A stretch of 64,000 nt of DNA from Megaleporinus macrocephalus. Lineage: Eukaryota; Chordata; Actinopteri; Characiformes; Anostomidae. The translations under genes were made by a program, and so were the position numbers. This document shows, piece after piece, positions 12,101 through 26,000 of this stretch. Numbering within the stretch: position 1 is the first letter of the stretch; each line of letters opens with the position of its first letter. The stretch spans positions 5,984,864-6,048,863 of the forward strand of contig CM038705.1 of NCBI GenBank assembly GCA_021613375.1. The letters run 5' to 3'. The notes beneath the pieces were generated by a model. It was not told the origin of the DNA. It ran no database searches and saw nothing but the letters and a program-made list of their open reading frames with translations.

Positions 12101-15100
12101 GACTTGACCTGGACTCCTCTAGTGGTCCAGACCTGGAATTAATTTAATTTAGTTTTGATTTAGTTTTTATTCTAATTTGTTTACAGTAATTTCTGAGTTG
12201 GTGTGATATGGATGCCCACACCAAACCAGACACTATTTACTTTATATAACTGCTGCTCTCTCTAACGGGCTGCTGATGAACTGTGTTGTAGCTCAGCCTA
12301 AAAAAGAAGCTGAAGCTTCCGAATCGTAACGTAATGAAAGAAGAATACTCCAGTGTTGACATTTTTTAAAGCCAGCCATAGTAAGTGTGTGCACCGGTTC
12401 TCTGTTTTCTGTCTGGTTATTTCGGTCCAGCTGGACGAGACCGACTCCTGTCTGCACTGACTCTGGATTCTTTCTTTAGTCCTCATTCATCACTCCTAAT
12501 GCAAACTCCTGATCCTCATTCACCGAGGGGATACGACCGGAGCAGCTGTCCGTACACAAAAAACTGAAAATAATTACGAAAATATCAACATTAACTGCTT
12601 CCTTGCCAGCAGACGCATTTAGTTTGATGAGGAAAACGCCTCAGAGTCGTGAAAGTTATAAATGGATCTTGGATTGAGTTTTATTGAAATGCGTCCCATG
12701 TGACCAAAAGAGCATCAATAATGAATTAAGTGATAAAACCCCAATTTTTAGCCACATGGTTTAATCAATACGACAATTTCCTCAGAGCTCAAATACCAAA
12801 TAAAACGTTTATCGATATTGATATTAGATAAAGAAGCTAATGTATAATACATTAAGTTCTTTTGACTGGCCGACCATATTATTGACTATACTGTGGAGAT
12901 TTTTGGATGAACTAATACTCTGTTAAGGGAGGACAAGACCCTCTACAGAGAGGTGCTCCTGACTTAGTCAAAAACAGCTACAGCCATATGGGTTATTTCA
13001 AACATGTCTGGGGAACTACAGATCCAAGATCAGCTAACACTACAAATTTATCATTTGAGGACTTAGTGTTTCTCTATGAGCCAGTTCTACAATTCTATCA
13101 TCAGTTTATATCACAATATCTACATTTAGAGTTATACACTCAACCTAATGAGAAACTGTACTCAGTTTATATCACAATACCTACATTTAGAGTTATACAT
13201 TCAACCTAATGAGAAACTGTACTCAGTTTATATCACAATACCTACATTTAGAGTTATACATTCAACCTAATGAGAAACTTAAACTCAGTTTATATACAAT
13301 ACCTACATTTAGAGTTATACATTCAACCTAATGAGAAACTGTACTCAGTTTATATACAATACCTACATTTAGAGTTATACATTCAACCTAATGAGAAACT
13401 GTAACTCTGTTTATATCACAATACCTACATTTAGAGTTATACATTCAACCTAATGAGAAACTGTACTCTGTTTATATCACAATACCGACATTTAGAGTTA
13501 TACATTCAACCTAATGAAAACTGTAGACTCAGTATGTATATCACAATACCTACATTTAGAGTTATACGTTCAACCTAATGAGAAACTACTCAGTTTATAT
13601 ACAATACCTACATTTAGAATTATACATTCAACCTAATGAGAAACTGTAACTCAGTCTATATACAATACCTACATTTAGAGTTATACATACAACCTAATGA
13701 GAAACTGTAACTCAGTTTATATCACAATACCTACATTTAGTTATACATTCAACCTAATGAGAAGCTGTAACTCAGTTTATATCACAATACCTACATTTAG
13801 AGTTATACATTCAACCTAATGAGAAACTGTACTCAGTTTATATATCACAATACCTACATTTAGAGTTATACATTCAACCTAATGAGAAACTGTACTCTGT
13901 TTATATCACAATACCTACATTTAGAGTTATACATTCAACCTAATGAGAAACTGTACTCTGTTTATATCACAATACCGACATTTAGAGTTATACATTCAAC
14001 CTAATGAAAACTGTAGACTCAGTATATATATCACAATACCTACATTTAGAGTTATACGTTCAACCTAATGAGAAACTGTACTTAGTTTATATACAATAAC
14101 TACATTTAGAGTTATACATTCAACCTAATGAGAAACCGTACTCAGTTTATATATCACAATACCTACATTTAGAGTTATACATTCAACCTAATGAGAAACT
14201 GTTACTCAGTTTATATACAATAACTACATTTAGAGTTATACATTCAACCTAATAAGAAACTGTAACTCAGTTTATGTACAATACCTACATTTAGAATTAT
14301 ACATTCAACCTAATGAGAAACTGTAACTCAGTCTATATACAATACCTACATTTAGAGTTATACATACAACCTAATGAGAAGCTGTAACTCAGTTTATATC
14401 ACAATACCTACATTTAGAGTTTTACATTCAACCTAATGAGAAACTGTACTCAGTTTATATCACAATACCTACATTTAGAGTTATACATTCAACCTAATGA
14501 GAAACTGTAACTCAGTTTATATCACAATTCCAACATTTAGAGTTATACATTCAACCTAATGAGAAACTGTACTCAGTTTATATACAATACCTACATTTAG
14601 AGTTATACATTCAACCTAATGAGAAACTGTAACTCAGTTTATATATCACAATACCTACATTTAGAGTTATACGTTCAACCTAATGAGAAACTGTAACTCA
14701 GTTTATATATCACAATACCTACATTTAGAGTTATACGTTCAACCTAATGAGAGACTGTAGACTCTGTAGTTTATATCATAATACATATAGAGTGTGTTAG
14801 TATGTCTGCTATCATCTCCAAATAAACAGTGAGGATCCTGGATTCCAGAATTACGTTTTGTTTTTACTCCTTGGATGTGAGTGACAGAGAGGACACAGAC
14901 GTCTGAGATAAAAACCTGTTTACTGGCTGAGATGACAATGGCCGCTCAGACGTCCAGTAATTTATCTGCAGTTCAGAGTCAGTGTGAAATGAGGAATGTC
15001 ATTATATCATATCTGAGCTGTTTATGGCTCTGAGGTCCAGGGTTCTGGCATCTCTCGGTTGGTTCAGAGTCTGAGTGGAGAGAGTTCGGTCTCTGATTAT

Positions 15101-15673
15101 CTCTAATCTTCTATTTACAGATTTAAAAGCTTGTTTGTTTAGTTTGTAGGCCGTTTTTCTAGAAATGAAATATTCTTTTATACTGAAGGTTGGATATCAT
15201 CGCTGTCCAAAGAAAAACAAGAGATCCTGCAGTTTCATGGTTCCTTATTGAAAACTAGCCTGATAAATTAATTATAAAGAAAGTAATTTGGCTTGCATGC
15301 TGTTTACAACATTTCATTAATAAAAAGCTCTTTAAGACTGAAGTACAGTGATGCTCTTACCCTCTGACCCGGAGAGCCATCTCTGCCCGGTGCTCCACCA
15401 GCCCCCGGTACACCCTGAGAGAGAACAATGCATAAATGAATAAATAAATTATTTAATTAATAAATAAATGAATTAATCAAAGCTGAGATGAGTCTTTCTG
15501 AGAGACAGAAAGACTAAGAGAGTGAAAACATAAAAACAAAAAAGGAAATTATGTCTTTTTGGGACCTACATTCTTCTGGTTCTAGATAGTTGAAAATGGA
15601 AAACAGTGGCAGCAGCTCTACATCAGAACCCTTTACTGAAAAAGTCACTGTGAAACAGACACAATGTATGTCA

Positions 15674-15731
<58 letters not shown>

Positions 15732-17664
15732 TGTTTTGTAAAAGATTTTTTTTTACAGACATTTATATATATTTGACATATGAATTGTGTTGTTATATAT
15801 GATATATGAGGTAAGATGTTAACAGAGATGTTCTATATATTTCCTCCCTTTTACCACTAGCTAACACCAACAGCTGAGGTAATAGATTCACAAAAGTGTA
15901 ATGTTCTAGAAAGTTCTTAATGTTTAGCACTAGCCGATGCTAACAACTGAGGTAATATATTAACTGAGATGTAATTTTCTAGACAGTACTTGCCATTTAG
16001 CACTAGAAAACGCTAACATTTGTTAATGCTAACAGCTGAGGCAATATATTAACAGACATGCACTGTAGAACGTTTTTAGCATTTACCACTAGCTAACACC
16101 AACAGCTGAGGTAATAGATTACCAAAAGTGTAATGTTCTAGAAAGTTCTTAATGTTTAGCACTAGCTGATGCTTACAACTGAGGTAATGTATTAATAGAG
16201 ATGTAATGTTCTAGTATGAAAAGTTCATAGTATGAAGTACTAAATAATCCTAACAGCTGAGGTATTACATCAAAGGAGATGCAATGTTCTAAAAAAGTTC
16301 TTAGTACTAGATTACGCTAACAGCTGAGGTAATTTGTTTACAGAGATGTAATCTTCTAGATAGTTCTTGGTATTTAGTACTAGCTAACATTAGCAGCTGA
16401 GATAATACAGATGTTAATACAGATGTTGTGTTTTAGAAAGTTCCTAGTGTGTAGTACTAGATAACGCTAACAGTTGAAGTAATATATTAATAGAGATGTA
16501 ATGTTCTAGAAAGTTCTTAGTATGTAGTACTAGATAAAGCTAACAGCTGAGGTAATTTGTTAACAAATATGTAGTGTTCTAGATAGTTCTTGGTATTTAG
16601 TACTAGCTAACATTAGCAGCTGAGATAATACATCAACAGAGATGTTATGTTCTAGAAAGTTCTTAGTATGTAGTAGTAGATAATGCTAACCGTTGAGGTA
16701 ATTTGTTAACAAATATGTAATGTTCTAGATAGTTCTTGGTATTTAGTACTAGCTAATGTTAGCAGCTGAGATAATACATCAATGGAGATGTTATGTTCTA
16801 TGAAGTTCTTCGTATGTAGTACTGTTAGCAGCTGAGATAATACGTGAACGGAGATGTTAGATTCTAGAAAGTTCTTAGTATGTAGTACTATGTTAGCAGC
16901 TGAGATGATACATGAACGAAGATGTTAGATTCTAGAAAGTTCTTGGCTTTTAGCACTAGCAAATCCCATGGAGGCGCGAGCAGAAATTAGCATTATTGTA
17001 GAGGCTGGTTTACTATTGATTGTCCTCCACCAGATAGCTGTCCTACAACGTCTGATCTGATCTACTATATCTGTGTAGGTGTGATTTTTGGCTGGAGTAT
17101 ATCTTCGAGGCAGATCTCAGGCCTTTTCTGAAGCCAGCCGAGCTGAGCTGTGTGTTCTGGCGGCCACTCAGAGAGCAGCGGTGTTCTTTTTTTCGGCTCT
17201 CAGCGGAAAAGCTCCTGGGGATTTTTCAGCCGCTGTCGTTGGATTCTCATCAAAGCACTATTCTTTAAGAAATGAAAGTGTCAGTGTGGAGCTGCAGAGC
17301 CATTACAGTGACATCCTGAAAATTAAAATGGGAGCGAAAAAAAAAAGAAGAAGCCTGAACTTCTGTTGTGGAAATGGAGGAATTTCACGCTTTTGACTGA
17401 GTTTAAAGGCGTGTCAGTGTAAAACATGGACACTCTACAGAAAATACATCACTGACAGCAGGAGGTGGAACCTCACTGCAGCAAACAGAGGAGCTTTTAT
17501 AATCGTTCAATCAGAGACAAACAGAACCGTCCATCAAAAAGTCAACATCAACGCACAAAGAAACCAGGCAGCTCTACACTTCACCAAAAACAGTCTTCGT
17601 TTATAGCTCAGGACTTTACTCAAGGGCTGAGTCGCTTCATGAATGTCCCCATATAATAAAAATA

Positions 17665-17744
<80 letters not shown>

Positions 17745-20700
17745 CAAAATATACACCCCCAAACGCAAAGGCTTAGCTACAGGTGTGGAAGTCCAGGAAG
17801 GTCTCAGTGACTTGACCTGAGCTCCACACCTCATCTCCCACAGACACAGTGCAAATAATGTGGTGTAGAATATCTGTATGTGAAGAGGGGGGCGTCTGTC
17901 GTAGTGGGAATCCGGCAGAACTGAACTCATAATTCGTCTCCATTGAGGAAAACAGTCCAGACTCTACACTATAAATTATGACTTCAAAGGTCTACAGCAC
18001 AAAGCGTAGCCTAATTGGATCAGGATGGTCTAAAATAACAGTGCTGTTAATCTCTGGACTGTAAACTTCATAAACCCGGCGGTAAGCTGCTCCTTAAAAT
18101 CTACAGTCATAAAAGCTACAGCTTTCAGGTGGTGCAGCAGAAACTCAGTACTTAAAGATAAGTGTTCCACGTTCCACCTTAAATGCTGTACATTGTGTAC
18201 ATCTGTTGTTCCAATCTGGGTCAGTGAAAGGCAGCACTCTGTGTTTCGTTGGCCATTTAGCATTAGCTAATGCTTACCGCTGTGGTAATAAATTAAAAGA
18301 GATGTAATGTTCTAGAAAGGTCTTGGTGTTTAGCATTAGCTAATGCTTACCGCTGTGGTAATAAATTAAAAGAGATGTAATGTTCTAGAAAGTTCTTGGT
18401 GTTTAGCACTAGCTAATGCTAACCGCTGAGGTAATATATTAACAGAGATGTAATGTTCTAGAAAGGTCTTGGCGTTTAGCACTAGCTAATGCTAACCGCT
18501 GAGGTAATATATTAACAGAGATGTAATGTTCTAGAAAGGTCTTGGCGTTTAGCACTAGCTAATGCTAACCGCTGAGGTAATATATTAACAGAGATGTAAT
18601 GTTCTAGAAAGTTCTTGGTGTTTAGCACTAGCTAATGCTAACCGCTGAGGTAATATATTAACAGAGATGTAATGTTCTAGAAAGGTCTTGGCGTTTAGCA
18701 CTAGCTAATGCTAACCGCTGAGGTAATATATTAACAGAGATGTAATGTTCTAGAAAGGTCTTGGCGTTTAGCACTAGCTAATGCTCACAGCTGAGGTAAT
18801 ATTATTAACAGAAATGTAATGTTCTAGATAGTTCTTGGCTTTTAGCACAAGCTAACGCTAACAGCTGAGGTAACATATTAACAGAATTTTAACATACTAG
18901 ATAGTTCTTGCTCATTAGTGCTAGCTAACACTGAATTACTGAAGTAATATATATTTCATAAATACAATACAAAGTAGCATGTATATCATTATTATTGTAT
19001 TAGTAGTATATTAACAGAGGTGTAATGTTCTAGATAGCTCTTGGAGCTGTTAACTTAAGCACTAGCCAAAGTTAACAGCTGAGGTAACATATTAACATAG
19101 ATGTAACGTTGTAAAGGCACTTACCTCATGCTTAAGTGATTATCTGTATGGTGAACAGATTTTTTTTTAGATTGACGGGAAATGTGTTAATTATGGTTCT
19201 ACATACAACCTTTTTAAAAATAGTTCTATCTAGCACCAAACAGCGTTCCTAGGATTGTAACAATGCCAAGCTTGTAAGAATACAAGAATAGATTTGATGC
19301 TATATTTAACCATACTGCTCATTCTTCTTTAATCTGAAGAACTATTTCATGGTGAAATGGAACTATATAGAACTTACGGTTCTAAACAGAACCATTCCTT
19401 TTACTAAAGAACCCTCAAAGAACCATATTCTTTGCGAAAGTGTAGGCAGAATCAGGTAGAGTGATTTGTTTATAGTCTTGACGCAAAATGATTAAAGATA
19501 GCTTTGCTTTAAAAAAAGTTCCTCATATCAGGCTTACCTGAGGACCTGGAAGACCTGCGTCCCCCTTCTCTCCTTTCTCTCCTGGAGATCCCTGAGGAGG
19601 AGAACACATCCAAGAACATCAAAAATATCTCTGGGGCAGATTCTACAGTTCGCACCAGCAAAGTAACGGAAGAGTATCGCAGTTGCAGAACCGTGATGTC
19701 CAGAGGTGTCAAGTAACAAAGTACAAACACTTTGTTATTTTACTTAAATAGAAATGTTGGTTATTTATACTTTACTGGAGTAATTACTATACAGCTGACT
19801 TTTTACTACTGCTCCTTACATTTACAATCCATTATCAGTACTTTCTACTCCTTACATTTACACTCCATTATCAGTACTTTCTACTCCTTACATTTACACT
19901 CCATTATCAGTACTTTCTACTCCTTACATTTACACTCCATTATCAGTACTTTCTACTCCTTACATTTAGACTCCATTATCAGTACTTTCTACTCCTTACA
20001 TTTAGACTCCATTATCAGTACTTTCTACTCCTTACATTTACACTCCATTATCAGTACTTTCTACTCCTTACATTTACACTCCATTACCAGTACTTTCTAC
20101 TCCTTACATTTACACTCCATTACCAGTACTTTCTACTCCTTACATTTACACTCCATTATCAGTACTTTCTACTCCTTACATTTACAATTCATTATCAGTA
20201 CTTTCTACTCCTTACATTTACACTCCATTATCAGTACTTTCTACTCCTTACATTTACACTCCATTATCAGTACTTTCTACTCCTTACATTTACAATTCAT
20301 TATCAGTACTTTCTACTCCTTACATTTACACTCCATTACCAGTACTTTCTACTCCTTACATTTACACTCTATTATCAGTACTTTCTACTCCTTACATTTA
20401 GACTCCATTACCAGTACTTTCTACTCCTTACATTTACACTCCATTATCAGTACTTTCTACTCCTTACATTTACACTCCATTATCAGTACTTTCTACTCCT
20501 TACATTTACACTCCATTACCAGTACTTTCTACTCCTTATATTTACACTCCATTATCAGTACTTTCTACTCCTTACATTTACACTCCATTATCAGTACTTT
20601 CTACTCCTTACATTTACACTCCATTATCAGTACTTTCTACTCCTTACATTTAGACTCCATTATCAGTACTTTCTACTCCTTACATTTAGACTCCATTATC

Positions 20701-22686
20701 AGTACTTTCTACTCCTTACATTTACACTCCATTACCAGTACTTTCTACTCCTTACATTTACACTCCATTACCAGTACTTTCTACTCCTTATATTTACACT
20801 CCATTATCAGTACTTTCTACTCCTTACATTTACACTCCATTATCAGTACTTTCTACTCCTTACATTTACACTCCATTATCAGTACTTTCTACTCCTTACA
20901 TTTACACTCCATTATCAGTACTTTCTACTCCTTACATTTAGACTCCATTACCAGTACTTTCTACTCCTTACATTTAGACTCCATTACCAGTACTTTCTAC
21001 TCCTTACATTTACACTCCATTACCAGTACTTTCTACTCCTTACATTTACACTCCATTATCAGTACTTTCTACTCCTTACATTTACACTCCATTATCAGTA
21101 CTTTCTACTCCTTACATTTACACTCCATTATGTTTTCATTAATCTACATTTACATTCCAGTAAAGATTATTGATAACACGTCTTTGAAGTTTGACTTCAT
21201 TACAATACTTATAGACAACTAGTCATCATATCTTCTGCTCCATGAAACACATGTTAATGTTCAGTAGTAACAGATATGCTTCTTTAATATATTTACATTG
21301 TACTAAACTACATTCATGTTCAATGGGCGTATATGAGGCTGAAAAAGGAAGCCTAGCGCATCCCAAATTTATCAACATTAACATTTTAATATAACATTAT
21401 AGTCATTATGGCTTTTAGAAGAATGGGGTTTTTGGGGGAGGTGGGCTAGTGCACTATAGACCCCTGTGGTGCGGCCTAAGCTTTTGTCCTTAATAACATT
21501 TTTTCACCTTACATTACTTTTACTTTTATACTTTAAGCAGTACTTTTATACTTTTACTGGAGTAAAAAGCTTGAGTTGATACTTCAACTTCTACAGAAGT
21601 ATGTTTAAACCCTAGTATCTATACTTCTACCTGAGTAGAAGTAGTAGATTTAATATTTGATATTGCAAACAACTAATTAACTCCGCTGACTAACCTAGTT
21701 TTATCTACAGTAGTTGTTTATTTCTGGAGTTTTCTGAGGACAAACATAACTGTCGGGAGTAATGAGGTCCTTCTTTAAAGCTCTGTAAGTCACAGCGGAG
21801 ACGGAGAGCGGCAGCTCGCCCTGGAACTCTATACTGGCTCTTAAAAGCACTTCCTTGTAACTGAATAGAATATTTGATTCAGAATGTTCCCACAGTGCAG
21901 AACAGAGCTTGGCCCGACACGCAGGGGCAAGAGCTGAAAAAAGCTGTACCGGTGGTCCCTGGATGGAAAGCCCACTCGGCCCCTGTGGTCCGGGGTGTCC
22001 TTGCGGTCCAGGAGGTCCAGCTTCTCCAGTAGGTCCTTGAGGTCCCTGCAAACATCAGGCAGAGAAGAATTTCAGATCTACAGATCTACTATATACCTAT
22101 ACAGCATACTACCGTGTAGATGTCTGAGGTACCTATAACTAAAATCCTTCATCTGATCAATAAGTGTATGTTCACCAGTAAGAACAGCAGAATATGAATA
22201 TGTTATTGTGAGAGAAGTAGATCAGATCTTGATCCAGTTTGAAGAACAAAGTTAGATTCCAGATTTCTCCTGGACGCCCCAGACATTGTATGAATGTATT
22301 CAGTTCCTTCAGCAGCAAATCTTGATTTAGTTTAATGAAGTACTGAGCAGTCAAAGCAGGTATTAGATGACGACTGTAAATTAGGGGTGGGCGATATTGC
22401 CCTACAATAATATCACGATATTTCATGGTATTTTTGTGATAACGATACTCTTGGCGATATGACAAAACATTGAATAAAAAAAAAAATATTTCAAGAATAC
22501 ACTACTGCAACAAAATGAAAATTAAATTTTATTATTGCATAGGATATGATATGGCCCACCCCTAACTGCGATATAAAAAAATACAAGAATTTTCATCAGA
22601 TTGTAACAGAAGTCAATGATCCAGAATGTCACGATACTAAAAAATGCACTCCATATATCCAGAACTGAAGTAAAGTGAATGATACT

Positions 22687-22777
<91 letters not shown>

Positions 22778-22953
22778 GGGAAATGAGGAAAGTGTGAATT
22801 TTTCTTTTGTTGAAAACAATAAAAAGTACCCAAGGAGCTTGGAAAGGGTTAAATAAACACAGTGACGTATTAATACTATTAGAATAAATATAATAATTTC
22901 CCCAACTGACTAAAACCCTTGCAAAGTACAATGTATTTACACAATGCATAATG

Positions 22954-23022
<69 letters not shown>

Positions 23023-26000
23023 CCACTTGAATGGAGCAGCTGATGTTTATATTGTGTGAAAATATGAAAATATCATAATGAATGGGCCAGTAGAAATGCT
23101 GATTCATTGGACAGCGACAATATATATATATTGTTTTCATTTTTGAGTTTTCTGCATCAATTAAACACGCCAATAGTCAACGCCAATAGTTTACATTGTG
23201 TGAAATTTCATGCTTAATGGACCAATAGAAATACTCCAAAAAAGCTTGGAAAAATTTTCGGTTCCATTGATTTACATTGAAAGTAAAGTATGTTTTTGGC
23301 CTCTCCTGTAAAGTTGCAATTTTAGAGAAACTTGTTTTTCATTGGACAGCGACGATATATAGTTTGGTGGATCTGAATGAATGAATTTTGGTGAAATGTA
23401 GTATGCACACATAGTGGTATATATAAAACACTGTATAAATCACAGTCAGTCAGCAGAAACATCTGCTTCTGATTGGAATCATCACTGACAGCATATAGTG
23501 AAGCATATCCTGCCATTTGAGTGCTTCAATAACAAGTACTGGTACACGGCCTGGCCAAGAAAAACGATATTCACTCTGATATTTCTCTGGACAGCTTTGC
23601 CTCTCGTTCGCCGAGGCAGTGTTTCAACGAGCTTATGTCACAACATTTATTTCTATCCCTTCATTTTTGTCCAAGATCTTGTACTGATGACAGGAGAGTC
23701 GAACCAGTCCAGAAAGTCTTCTCCAGTACAGACTTTCACTAGGGTCACGGTCAGGACTCTGTGGTGGTCATTGTAAAGATGATTCCTCGTGTTCTTTGTA
23801 CCACTCTTTCACAATCCGAGCCCAACGGATCTTGGGACGGTCATCCAGGAATATGGCTGCACCATTAATGATTGATGGGATCCGTTAATGGGATGACCTG
23901 GTCACTTGGTATATTCAGGTGGTCAGCTGACTTCCTTTCATTGCAACATAACGCTGGTGAGTTGGGACCTGAGCAGTTGAAGCAGCCCCATATTATAACA
24001 CTGCCTCCAGAGGTCTGTGCAGTGGGCACTATACATGATACGCCTCCCTTCTTACCCCAACGCTCCCATCACTCTGGAATAGGGTCAGTCTAGACCACAT
24101 GACCTTTTTCTATGGTCCAGTCTTTATACCCCTACAATCTGAACTCATTCAGGGTCACATTCCGAACACATTTCCTCTATAAAGTTGGGGTCTCCACTAT
24201 CCTTCCAGGTGTTTAACCCTTTGATGCACAAGCTAAGCAAACCCCTTCTCATGCACAACATGGGTTAAACTCGACCCATATTAATTTCCTATATTACTGC
24301 ATGTACTGCTGAGTGTCTCTTTATTGAAATCAGTTCATTTCATTATTTAATGTTCCAAGTGTTCATTCAAAATCTTGTTTTTGATCCTAAAAACATGATT
24401 TTAATTCTTATTTATTTACGTCCTGAACAAAAATAGTATTTGTAAATATGTTCCTGACTGCAAACGTTTACAAATGTCAACAGTTCCCATCAAACTCCAT
24501 TGTGAACTCATAAGGGTTAATTCTGAGCCATGTTGTGTGTTAAAAGGCAGTGATACAAACATGATTTTTAATTAAATAAGTAAAGAAATAAAACTGAAAT
24601 GTGTATTTACGATGATCAGAAACAAGTAAACTGAGGAATTCATGGAAGCTTGAATGGTATAGACAATAAAACTTCAGTCAGGTAAGTTTTGACCCAGGTT
24701 GTGCATCAAAGGGTTAATAAAGCACACACGGTTGTGTAAGAGACAAGAAGCTACTGACTGTATAAGAATTATTGCAGCTGAAACATATTAAACAGTTAAA
24801 AAGTATATGCACTGATTATATATGTACTTATTTAAATCCAAACAGTTACTTTATTTTCGTCCAGGCCGTGTATATAACCTACAGATCACTTTCCGAGTCT
24901 GATTAATAACCGAGCGGGCCCGTTTAAGCGAGATTGGGGGGCTGTTTTCTTTTTTCCGTCCTTTTAATATTAGCATGCGGTCTCTGATTAGACGCCTCAG
25001 GCTGCCTGAGTTTTATTTTTATGTGCAATTAATTCAAAATAATGCGCATATGCTTTGGAAAGATCCACTCTCGTCCTCCTGGGTCAGTGTACAACCTGCC
25101 CCGCGCTGACTCAGCACCGCTCGGATCCTGTATGATTTATGAAGAGCGGGCATAGATAATGTGCCGGGGGGGTGTATGTTCATAAGGTTATATGTTGATG
25201 CGCTGTTGACGAGGCTTGTGCTTTTAGATCCCGAAGCATGTCAGTCCGGGATCAGCTCGGAACGTTCTGTCACACGGGATATTATCAAGCTCCGAGTGAT
25301 GGAAGGAGAGTAGAGTCTACTTTACCACTGAGCCCGGCTCTCCGCGGTCCCCTCGGGAGCCTCGGATACCAGGACCACCCTGTAAAAAAACACAAACACG
25401 CATCCGGTATTTAAATACAGCCCCCGAAAATTCGGCATCACTTGTTATGTAGAGAAGGAGATACAGACACATCAAATTAAGAAGCTGCTGGTGCTCTCAC
25501 AGTAGTAGATCAGTAGTTCAGTTGTTCAGTAGATAAGTAGGGTAGTAAATCAGTATAGCAGTTGTTCAGTAGTTCAGTAGATTAAAAGATCAGTAGTCGA
25601 GTAGATCACTACAACTGCAATTGAGTAGATCAATAGTTGAACAGTTTAGTAGATAAGTAGTTCAGTAGACGAGTGGTTCAGTTGTTTGGTAGTCCACTAG
25701 TTCAGTAGATTAGTAGTTCAGCCTTTCAGTAGGTCAGTAATTTGTTAGATCATTGGTGCAGTAGAGCAGTAGATCTGCTGTTCAGTAAACCAGTGATTCA
25801 ACTGTTCAATAGATCAGTAGTTCAGAAGTTGAGTAGTTCAGTAGACCAATAATCAGTTGTAGCTCACTTTAACTGCAGTTCAATAGTTGAGTAGAGCAGT
25901 AGTTGGGTAGATGTGTAGTTTGGTATTTTAGTAGTTCAGCAGATCAGTAAATTGATATTTCAGTAGTTTGGTATTTCAGTAGATCAGCAGATCAACAGTG

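Larger units (their letters stand above)
22145..22935 (+). mobile_element. MITE copy, interrupted (family also at 44674 and 48156)
   Basis: Bases 22145-22381 match 44725-44985 (for example TCTCCTGGACGCCCCAGACA). The match resumes around 22830-22930 (GGAGCTTGGAAAGGGT...). Between them are a short hAT-like element (22382-22564), other sequence and a (TA)n tract (22690-22775). Confidence 0.65.

Noticed and set aside
17088..17396. 102-codon plus-strand frame that looks non-repetitive
   Set aside because: No domain, signal peptide or splice partner is visible; frames of this length are expected by chance in CpG-richer intron sequence.
19732..21222. 496-codon plus-strand reading frame ([12 protein letters not shown] repeats)
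   Set aside because: It is the translation of a 36-bp minisatellite; the period keeps the frame open automatically. There is no domain, and it lies in a col14a1 intron on the opposite strand.
21701..22051. 116-codon minus-strand frame starting with collagen repeats
   Set aside because: Only the first 32 codons are the exon (21950-22045), ending at a good GTACAG donor; the rest is intron read-through.
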